A stretch of DNA of 64,000 nucleotides, taken from assembly GCF_003751085.1 (NCBI RefSeq), contig NZ_RJJY01000002.1, forward strand, positions 682,001 to 746,000, given 5' to 3'. How positions within the stretch are numbered: position 1 is the first letter of the stretch; each line of letters opens with the position of its first letter. The notes beneath the pieces are model-generated. The model was not told where the DNA came from and made no database searches. It worked only from the letters and a program-made list of their open reading frames with translations. The DNA comes from Micromonospora sp. Llam0 (GTDB lineage Bacteria > Actinomycetota > Actinomycetes > Mycobacteriales > Micromonosporaceae). Made by a program: the position numbers and the translations under genes. Of the stretch, positions 58,579 through 64,000 are shown piece after piece.

Positions 58579-58625
58579 CCTGACCGGGCCGGTGGCGCCG
58601 CCCGACGGGAGAGAGTGATGCCGGC

Positions 58626-59534
58626 GTGCCCCGCACCCGCAAGGTGACCATCAGTACGGACGCTGCCGGTCACACCACGGGTTGGGCGACCACCGGGCTG
58701 GCAGCCGCGACACCGGTGGCCCCCGACCACCGGGCAGCGGCGACACCGGTGGCCCCCGACCACCGGGCAGCGGCGTTCTTCGACGTCGACAACACCATGC
58801 TGCGTGGTGCGTCGATCTACTGGCTGGCGCGTGGCCTGGCCGCCCGCAACTACTTCACCACCGCCGACCTCGCCCAGTTCGCCTGGCGGCAGGCGCGGTT
58901 CCGGCTGCTCGCCGCAGAACACGCCGGGGACATGTCGCACGCCCGGGAGGCGGCCTTGGCGTTCGTCGCCGGCTGGCGGGTCAGCGACGTGGAACGCCTC
59001 ACCGAGGAGATCTTCGACGAATTGATGGCGTCGCGGATCTGGCCCGGCAGCCGGGCCCTGGCGCAGTTGCACCTCGGCGCCGGACAACGGGTGTGGCTGG
59101 TCAGCGCGACTCCGGTCGAGGTCGGCCGGGTGATCGCCCAGCGTCTCGGGTTGACCGGTGCGCTCGGTACCGTCGCCGAGGTCGTCGACGGTGCGTACAC
59201 CGGTCGGCTGGCCGGCGAACTGATGCACGGCCCGGCGAAGGCCGAGGCGATCGTGCAGCTTGCCGCAGTCGAAGGGCTCGAGCTCGCCCGCTGCAGCGCG
59301 TACAGCGACTCCGCCAACGACCTGCCGATGCTCACCGCCGTCGGACACCCGGTCGCGGTCAACCCGGACACCGCGCTGCGCCGCCAGGCGCGGGACCGGG
59401 GCTGGCAGGTCCGGGACTTCCGGACCGGTCGCAAGGCGGCGCGGATCGCGGTACCGTCGACGGTCGCCGCCGGTTTCCTGGCCGGCGCGGTGACGGCTGG
59501 CCTGGCCATCCGCCGCCGCCGGGCAACCGGCTGA
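58626..59534 (+). CDS. HAD-IB family phosphatase (SerB-like), membrane-tethered
   Basis: A 302-residue protein. The HAD motifs are D-V-D-N-T in 'AAFFDVDNTMLRGASIY', 'WLVSATP', 'HGPAKAEAIV' and 'CSAYSDSANDLPMLTAVG'; the C-terminus ends in a probable transmembrane helix ('VAAGFLAGAVTAGLAI') and RRRR. SerB1/Rv0505c-like; in vivo substrate uncertain, phosphoserine or phospholipid-linked. The N-terminus has an in-frame duplication of 11 residues (ATPVAPDHRAA) before motif I, so translation may also begin later. Possible start GTG 58626. Confidence 0.87.
   Translation: MPRTRKVTISTDAAGHTTGWATTGLAAATPVAPDHRAAATPVAPDHRAAAFFDVDNTMLRGASIYWLARGLAARNYFTTADLAQFAWRQARFRLLAAEHAGDMSHAREAALAFVAGWRVSDVERLTEEIFDELMASRIWPGSRALAQLHLGAGQRVWLVSATPVEVGRVIAQRLGLTGALGTVAEVVDGAYTGRLAGELMHGPAKAEAIVQLAAVEGLELARCSAYSDSANDLPMLTAVGHPVAVNPDTALRRQARDRGWQVRDFRTGRKAARIAVPSTVAAGFLAGAVTAGLAIRRRRATG
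58707..58772 (+). repeat. perfect tandem 33-bp duplication inside the HAD-IB gene
   Basis: The unit starting GCGACACCGGTGGCCCCCGA occupies 58707-58739 and recurs at 58740-58772 without change, adding 11 codons just before the catalytic DVDNT motif. Confidence 0.9.
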
Positions 59535-59598
59535 CCAGGACAGCGGCATCCGGCCCACCCGGGTCGCGACGCCGGCATCGGATCAGGAAGGCATCGGT

Positions 59599-60768
59599 GT
59601 GACGGTCACCGCACGCCCGGTCGAGTCGACCGGGGCGCCCAGCCACCCGCCGGGTCGGCACCGCCGCCACCGTCCATGGCACCTGGCCGGGCTGGCCGGG
59701 GCGCTGGCAGCCACGGTCCTGCTGGTCGTGTTACCGCAGGCTGGCCCGACGACCAGCGCGGACGAGCCGGGCCGGCTGCGTACCGTCGCCGAGGTCTGGC
59801 CGGCGGCCGAGATCACCGAGGTATCCGCCAACCTCGCCGACGGGCCGGCGTACAGCCCGGTGCTCTTCCTCGACGGCGCCACCTCGGTCGGCACCGCGCC
59901 GAGCCCGGACGGCACCGCCCTGCGGCTCGTCGTGCGGGCAGCCGACGGGTCGGTACGGGAACTGCGCCGGCTCCCACTCGGCGCTACCCCGCAGTTCGGT
60001 GGGTTCACCACCGACGGGGGCACGTTGGCCTGGTCCGAGTCGGTCGCGGACGAGGACGGCCGAGGGCGGACCGAGATGTGGGCCGCCGGCCTGGCCGACG
60101 ACGCCGAGCCACGCCGGCTCACCACCGACACCGGCGACGTGGTCTTCTTCAACTCGCAGTACGACATGGTGATCAACGAAGGCAGCCTGTACTGGGTCGC
60201 CGTGGCGCCCGGCACCGAACCGGCGACCGAACTGCGGTCGGTTCCGCTGGCCGGTGGCGAGGTGACCGTACGCACCGATCCGGGAGCCTGGGCGTTGTCC
60301 AGATGGCCGACGATGGTCAGCGCCGGCAGCGGCGAGACCGGCCCGATCCGGATCCGGGACCTGGTCGAACGCCGGATCACCGACGTCCCCGCCGGTCCGA
60401 CCGAGCTGGTCACCTGCGGTCCCACCTGGTGCCGGGTACTGGTGCTGGCCGCGGACGGCCCGGGCCGCATCGACCTGATGCGCCCGGACGGTACGGACCG
60501 TCGGCGCATCGGCGACGGCACGGTGACCGCCAGCACCATCGACGTCGCCGTGCTGGACCGGTTCGAGGTGCTGTCGCTGTCGTCTGCGCCCACCTCACTG
60601 GCCAACTCGCAGCAGCTGATCGTTTACGATCTGCAACGCGACGAGGCGGTCGTGGTCAGCGACGACGTGGGCATGGTGCTCTGCCGGGGCGGTGTGCTGT
60701 GGTGGTCGGTCGGCGACGACAGCTCCGCGTCCTGGCAGGTGCTGGATCTGCGAAGCTTGACGGACTGA
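59599..60768 (+). CDS. membrane-anchored propeller-like hypothetical protein
   Basis: A 389-residue protein. A short basic N-terminus, one transmembrane segment ('LAGLAGALAATVLLVVLP') and a 330-residue exported domain made of repeated 4-strand units ('GTAPSPDGTALRLVVRAADGSVREL', 'MRPDGTDRRRIGDG'), resembling TolB/WD40-like propellers. Family not recognised. GTG at 59599 gives the basic N-terminus; it follows the HAD-IB gene by 64 bases. It may sense or bind an envelope ligand; no enzymatic residue is seen. Confidence 0.7.
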   Translation: MTVTARPVESTGAPSHPPGRHRRHRPWHLAGLAGALAATVLLVVLPQAGPTTSADEPGRLRTVAEVWPAAEITEVSANLADGPAYSPVLFLDGATSVGTAPSPDGTALRLVVRAADGSVRELRRLPLGATPQFGGFTTDGGTLAWSESVADEDGRGRTEMWAAGLADDAEPRRLTTDTGDVVFFNSQYDMVINEGSLYWVAVAPGTEPATELRSVPLAGGEVTVRTDPGAWALSRWPTMVSAGSGETGPIRIRDLVERRITDVPAGPTELVTCGPTWCRVLVLAADGPGRIDLMRPDGTDRRRIGDGTVTASTIDVAVLDRFEVLSLSSAPTSLANSQQLIVYDLQRDEAVVVSDDVGMVLCRGGVLWWSVGDDSSASWQVLDLRSLTD

Positions 60769-60774
60769 CCGCTT

Positions 60775-60798
60775 GCCGGCCGGGCGGGCCCGGCCGGC
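60775..60798. terminator. hairpin between the propeller-like gene and the acyltransferase gene
   Basis: GCCGGCCGGG (60775-60784) and CCCGGCCGGC (60789-60798) form a perfect 10-bp stem with a 4-base CGGG loop in the gap of two convergent genes. Confidence 0.75.
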
Positions 60799-60802
60799 CG
60801 GC

Positions 60803-61666
60803 TCACCGGCCGAACGGGTCCGGCCGGCGGTCCAGCAGCCGGTGCAGGGCCTGCTGGATCGTCTCCCGCACCTGGTCGGCCAGGTTGAACACGACCAGCG
60901 GGTCATCGGCGTGGTCGGCGAACTGGGTGGTCGGGATCGGCGGGCAGAACTCGATCAGCCACTTGCTCGGCAACGGCACCAGGCCGAGCGGCCCCAGCCA
61001 CGGAAACGTCGGCGTCACCGGGAAGTACGGCAGGCCGAGCATCCGGGCGAGCGGGGCGATGTTCGCCAGCATCGGATAGGTCTCCTCAGCGCCGACGATC
61101 GCCACCGGAACGATCGGCGATCCGGTCCGGATGGCCGCCGAGACGAACCCACCCCGACCGAACCGCTGCAGCTTGTAGCGCTGCGAGTACGGCTTTCCGA
61201 CTCCCTTGAAGCCCTCCGGGAAGACCCCGACCAGTTCCCCGCCACCGAGCAACCGCTCGGCGTCCGGGTTGCAGGCCACGGTGCCGCCGAACTTGCGGGT
61301 CAGTTCGGACAAAAACGGCAACCGGAAGACCAGGTCGGCGCTGAGCAGCCGCAGGTGCCGGTGCCGCGGATGCTCGTCGTGCAGGATCGCGGTGAGCACG
61401 GCGGCGTCCAGCGCGACCGTGCCGGAGTGGTTGCCGACCACGAGCCCGGCACCGTCCACCGGCAGGTGTTCGACCCCGGACACCTCGGTGCGGAACCACT
61501 CGCGGTAGAGCGCCCGCAGCACCGGCAGGAACACCCCTTCGGTGAGATCGGGATCGAAGCCGAACTCGTCCACCTCGTACTCGCCGGCCAACCGGCGGCG
61601 CAGGAACGCCAGGCCGGCGGCCACCCGCTGATCCCAGACGTCGCCGGGTCGGTCCGGCACGGTCAT
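60803..61666 (-). CDS. PlsC-type acyltransferase (lysophospholipid acyltransferase-like)
   Basis: A 287-residue cytoplasmic-membrane-associated acyltransferase. The N-H-x4-D block is in 'VVGNHSGTVALDAAVL' (an H-S-G-T-V-A-L-D form), and 'LVGVFPEGFKGVGK' is motif III. It probably acylates a glycerophospholipid or lipoprotein precursor, as for Rv0502. Start ATG at 61666 overlaps the epimerase gene by 4 bases, so the two are coupled. No transmembrane segment is obvious. Confidence 0.9.
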   Translation of the reverse strand: MTVPDRPGDVWDQRVAAGLAFLRRRLAGEYEVDEFGFDPDLTEGVFLPVLRALYREWFRTEVSGVEHLPVDGAGLVVGNHSGTVALDAAVLTAILHDEHPRHRHLRLLSADLVFRLPFLSELTRKFGGTVACNPDAERLLGGGELVGVFPEGFKGVGKPYSQRYKLQRFGRGGFVSAAIRTGSPIVPVAIVGAEETYPMLANIAPLARMLGLPYFPVTPTFPWLGPLGLVPLPSKWLIEFCPPIPTTQFADHADDPLVVFNLADQVRETIQQALHRLLDRRPDPFGR

Positions 61667-62730
61667 GCCAGTTCCCGCTGGTCACCGGCGTGGCCGGCGC
61701 GGACCCGGCGGATGCCGTCCAGGATCGCCTGCTCGGCGGCGGCCAGCCGGTCGCTGGCGAGCAGCGCCCCGTCCGAGTGGGCGCGCAGAAAATCGTCGAA
61801 GGCGGCCTGCGTCGACCGCGGTTCGAACCCGAACTCGCGGATCAACCGGGAGGTGTCGACCACCCGGCCGTGGACGAACAGGTCGATCTGGTCGAACCCG
61901 TAGCGCCCGACACCGAAGGCCCGGGTGACCCCGGCGGCACCGGACAGCCCCGGCTCCAGCACCGGTACGGCGACCCGGCCGGCCCGCCGGATCGCCTGGG
62001 AGAGGGTGAGCACGCCCGGACCGGCAACGTTGAAGGTGCCGGGACGATCCTCCACCACGGCCCGGTGCAGCACCTCGAGCGCGTCGTCGACGTGCACGAA
62101 CTGCAGCCGGGGGTCCCGGCCGAAGACGGTCGGCACCAGCGGCTGGGCGAAGTAGCGGGTCAGACTGGTCTCGGCGGTGGAGCCGATGAACGGAGCGAAC
62201 CGCAGCACGGTGGCGGTGACGTCGGGCCGACGGCGGCGGAAGCCGCGCACGTACGCCTCGATGTCCAGGATGTCGCGGGCGAACCCGCCGCGCGGCACCT
62301 CACGGGGCTCGGTGTCCTCGGTGAAGACCGCCGGATCGCGGAACGAGGCGCCGTACGCCGCCGTCGACGAACGCACCACCAGCTTGCGCAGACCGGACGC
62401 CCGCTGGCAGGCGGCGAGCAGCTGCATGGTGCCGATGACGTTCTGTTCCTTCATCGCGGCGCGGCCGCCGTACTGCTGGTCCGGTCCACTGACCACGGCC
62501 AGGTGCACGACGGCTGACGCGTCGAGGTCCGCGATGATGCCGCTGGCCGCGCCAGCGTCGGCGCGGACCTGGTCGACGTCGCGCAACAGATCCGCGAAGT
62601 CCGGCGCCGGTGTGGCGGTGTCCAGCCCGACGACCCGGCCGACCCGGGGGTCGGCGGCGAGTCGACCGGCGACCCGGGCACCGATGAATCGGCTCGTCCC
62701 GGTTACCACCACGGTCGGGGACCTCACCAT
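61663..62730 (-). CDS. NAD-dependent epimerase/dehydratase (GalE2-like)
   Basis: A 355-residue extended SDR: 'VVVTGTSRFIGARVAGRLAA' at the start (G-x2-x-F-I-G), 'VVHLAVVSGPDQQ', 'LVVRSSTAAYGAS' and 'FAPFIGSTAETSLTRYF'. The catalytic Tyr-x3-Lys of most SDRs is not apparent, as in other GalE2/Rv0501-type proteins, so activity is uncertain. ATG at 62730 (MVRSPTV) is preferred to the open frame extending to 62976. Operon with the acyltransferase; bS22 is just upstream in the same direction. Confidence 0.87.
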   Translation of the reverse strand: MVRSPTVVVTGTSRFIGARVAGRLAADPRVGRVVGLDTATPAPDFADLLRDVDQVRADAGAASGIIADLDASAVVHLAVVSGPDQQYGGRAAMKEQNVIGTMQLLAACQRASGLRKLVVRSSTAAYGASFRDPAVFTEDTEPREVPRGGFARDILDIEAYVRGFRRRRPDVTATVLRFAPFIGSTAETSLTRYFAQPLVPTVFGRDPRLQFVHVDDALEVLHRAVVEDRPGTFNVAGPGVLTLSQAIRRAGRVAVPVLEPGLSGAAGVTRAFGVGRYGFDQIDLFVHGRVVDTSRLIREFGFEPRSTQAAFDDFLRAHSDGALLASDRLAAAEQAILDGIRRVRAGHAGDQRELA

Positions 62731-62794
62731 GCGGCCCTCCAAGTGCCGGCGGGTGACCGGAGCGTTGCTGAGCCGGGCCTGGGCCCGGCCACGG

Positions 62795-62896
62795 TCACTT
62801 GCCGAGACGTCGACGCTGGACGCGGGTCTTGCGCAGCAGCTTGCGGTGCTTCTTCTTGGCCATACGCTTGCGGCGCTTCTTGACCACCGAGCCCAT
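62795..62896 (-). CDS. small basic ribosomal protein bS22 (AURKAIP1/COX24 domain)
   Basis: A 33-residue very basic protein, [19 protein letters not shown]... ending RRRLGK, matching the actinobacterial 30S protein bS22 described in mycobacteria (Rv0500B). Lys and Arg make up well over half the residues. ATG at 62896 with GGAAAGG upstream. Short distance to the epimerase gene (64 bases). It binds in the decoding region of the small subunit in mycobacterial structures. Confidence 0.92.
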   Translation of the reverse strand: MGSVVKKRRKRMAKKKHRKLLRKTRVQRRRLGK

Positions 62897-63118
62897 ACGA
62901 AAGCCTTTCCAACGAACGTTCGGGTCGGCCCGTGCGCAGCGTGCGGTGTGGCTGACGCGTGGGCCGAACTGGACAACCGGCCGGGCCGGCGGGCGGACTC
63001 ACCCGCGCATGCGACGGCACGGCCGGCGTCAAGCCTAGCCCGCGCGTGTCATCAGCACCAACGCGGCCCCGGCGCCAGCCGGGGGGACGCGTCGGTGCCG
63101 GGCGTCTCCGGATACCCG

Positions 63119-63331
63119 CTAGGCGGTCTCCCGGAAAGCCCCTCGCAGGTACTCGTGCACCGCGTGTTCCGGCACCCGGAACGACCGGCCGACCCGTACC
63201 GCGGAGAGTTCACCGGAGTGCACGAGTCGATAGACGGTCATCTTGGATACCCGCATCACCCTCGCCACCTCGGCGACGGTAAGGAACTTGACCTCCGACA
63301 GCCTGTCCTCGGACTGTGGTGATCCTGCCAT
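63119..63331 (-). CDS. excisionase/MerR-type helix-turn-helix protein (Rv0500A-like)
   Basis: A 70-residue winged-helix DNA-binding protein: 'FLTVAEVARVMRVSKMTVYRLVHSGELSAVRVGRSFRV'. Such single-domain excisionase-like proteins are conserved next to bS22 in actinobacteria and are not phage-derived here. Function unknown; related in fold to BldC but not that protein. ATG at 63331. A 6-bp dyad GTTACC-N5-GGTAAC lies 78 bases upstream and may be its own operator. Confidence 0.9.
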   Translation of the reverse strand: MAGSPQSEDRLSEVKFLTVAEVARVMRVSKMTVYRLVHSGELSAVRVGRSFRVPEHAVHEYLRGAFRETA

Positions 63332-63408
63332 GGTTCACCAATCCATCCCATTTCCCCGGCGCGTGCCGCCCGGCGGGACCCTTCCGCGCCGCGACGGGCA
63401 ACGCACGT

Positions 63409-63425
63409 GTTACCAGTACGGTAAC
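63409..63425. promoter_or_regulatory. perfect dyad upstream of the helix-turn-helix gene
   Basis: GTTACC (63409-63414), AGTAC, GGTAAC (63420-63425) is a perfect inverted repeat in the 194-base gap between the partial peptidase gene and the small HTH gene, both read leftwards. Confidence 0.5.
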
Positions 63426-63525
63426 GGGGTCGCTGTGACCGGCGCGATCCGTTCCGTCATTTGATCCCTACGGCGGGGGGCCGACACCCGTACGGGCTAC
63501 CGGCACGACGGCGGCGGGTGACGGC

Positions 63526-64000
63526 TCAGCCGACCGCCCGCCGGACGTAGTCGACGCACGCCTCCTGCAGGCCCTCCCAGGCTTCACCGAACTGCGTCCG
63601 GGCGGCCTCGTCGAGACCCACGCCGTCGTGCACCACGGCACGGAAGAACGCCAGCGTCCGCTCCTCACCGAACCGGTCGACCAGGTGCCGGACCGCCAGG
63701 TAGCCCACCCCGTACCCGGCACCGACCTGCCAGTCCTCGGCGTCCGCGGTCGGCTCGACGCTGCTCAGCGGCCCCTGCCAGTCCTGTTCCAGGACCAGCC
63801 GGCGGACGTCGTCCAGCCCTTCGTAGCGGACCACTGGCCGGCCGCCGGCCGCCGCGTGCTCCGCCAGTCCTTCGATCAGCCACCAGGCGGCCCGCTCCCG
63901 GTTCCCGCCGTCCGGCAGGGACGCGGCGTGGGTCAACTCGTGACGCAGCAGGTCCGGCCGGAGCACGTCGCGCAGGTTCGTGCCGTTGAGCACGATCTCG
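63526..64000 (-). CDS. HExxH-type metallopeptidase-like protein, N-terminal end beyond window
   Basis: The reading frame is open from the window's end to the stop at 63526 and encodes at least 158 residues. Visible is the zinc signature 'LRHELTHAASLPDG' (H-E-x2-H) and, about 30 residues on, Glu in 'WLIEGLAEHAAAG', the gluzincin pattern of peptidase MA/DUF4157-like families. The C-terminus 'GLQEACVDYVRRAVG' is complete. The N-terminus and any signal peptide are missing, so localisation is unknown. Confidence 0.75.
   Translation of the reverse strand, partial: EIVLNGTNLRDVLRPDLLRHELTHAASLPDGGNRERAAWWLIEGLAEHAAAGGRPVVRYEGLDDVRRLVLEQDWQGPLSSVEPTADAEDWQVGAGYGVGYLAVRHLVDRFGEERTLAFFRAVVHDGVGLDEAARTQFGEAWEGLQEACVDYVRRAVG

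Noticed and set aside
1..64000. CRISPR arrays, tRNA or rRNA genes, riboswitches
   Set aside because: No regularly spaced repeats, no cloverleaf with conserved T-loop GTTCGA-context, and no T-box, cobalamin or TPP consensus were found by eye; the tandem repeats present have no spacers.

Overview
The window is about 72% G+C actinobacterial chromosome and reads as a sporulating member of the Micromonosporaceae. The evidence is the BldN-type sigma factor with its DUF5667 anti-sigma partner, the rex-hemA-hemC-hemD-hemB cluster, the 33-residue ribosomal protein bS22, DUF3117, DUF4190 and DUF1003 proteins, and the strong GC3 codon bias. No rRNA, tRNA or CRISPR array was seen. Genes at both ends of the window are cut by its borders.

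Layout. 0-9 kb: a DUF2236 oxygenase-like gene, a RecB-type iron-sulfur nuclease, an IS605 TnpB relic abutting marC, a PHP phosphoesterase, a SigE-family sigma factor with a downstream membrane protein, a PH-domain protein with a 52-residue membrane peptide, a zinc-ribbon protein and a TrmH methyltransferase. 9-14.6 kb: thioredoxin behind a SigR-like promoter; a sugar-catabolism pair (isomerase and Gfo/Idh/MocA dehydrogenase) divergent from its LacI regulator with paired operators; and an Rv2578c-type radical SAM gene behind a near-perfect LexA box. 14.6-24.4 kb: an SDR, two DUF4190 proteins, EamA, PhzF, an MgtE-N/CBS protein, DUF1003, Mrp, TatB and HtrA.

24.5-27.3 kb holds two nested insertion sequences delimited by three CTAG tetranucleotides. 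They lie exactly where related actinobacteria carry sigE-rseA between the O-methyltransferase gene and htrA. 27.3-35.6 kb: O-methyltransferase, leucyl aminopeptidase, DUF3117, PaaX, an enoyl-CoA hydratase, tagA, SRPBCC, DivIVA-like protein, a FolP2-type protein and an orphan nuoA. 35.8-46.8 kb: korAB, a K+ channel, a secreted phospholipase A2, a cyclase-ATPase regulator, an FmdB zinc ribbon, a lytic transglycosylase and a GNAT.

46.8-52.7 kb is the Rex-controlled haem operon with a Rex operator over its promoter. 52.9-64 kb: a NarL-type two-component pair, a HAD hydrolase, a glutaredoxin, bldN-rsbN (with an upstream coupled small ORF), a HAD-IB phosphatase, a propeller-like exported protein, an acyltransferase, a GalE2-like epimerase, bS22, an excisionase-like HTH protein and a truncated HExxH peptidase. 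Two blocks match, from memory, the gene neighbourhoods Rv1207-Rv1232 and Rv0500-Rv0512 of Mycobacterium tuberculosis.

The most interesting signals are regulatory (LexA, SigR, Rex and LacI sites; the bldN leader) and genome-dynamic (nested IS pair, probable sigE-rseA loss, TnpB relic supplying a host stop codon). I did not find a clearly novel multi-gene system.
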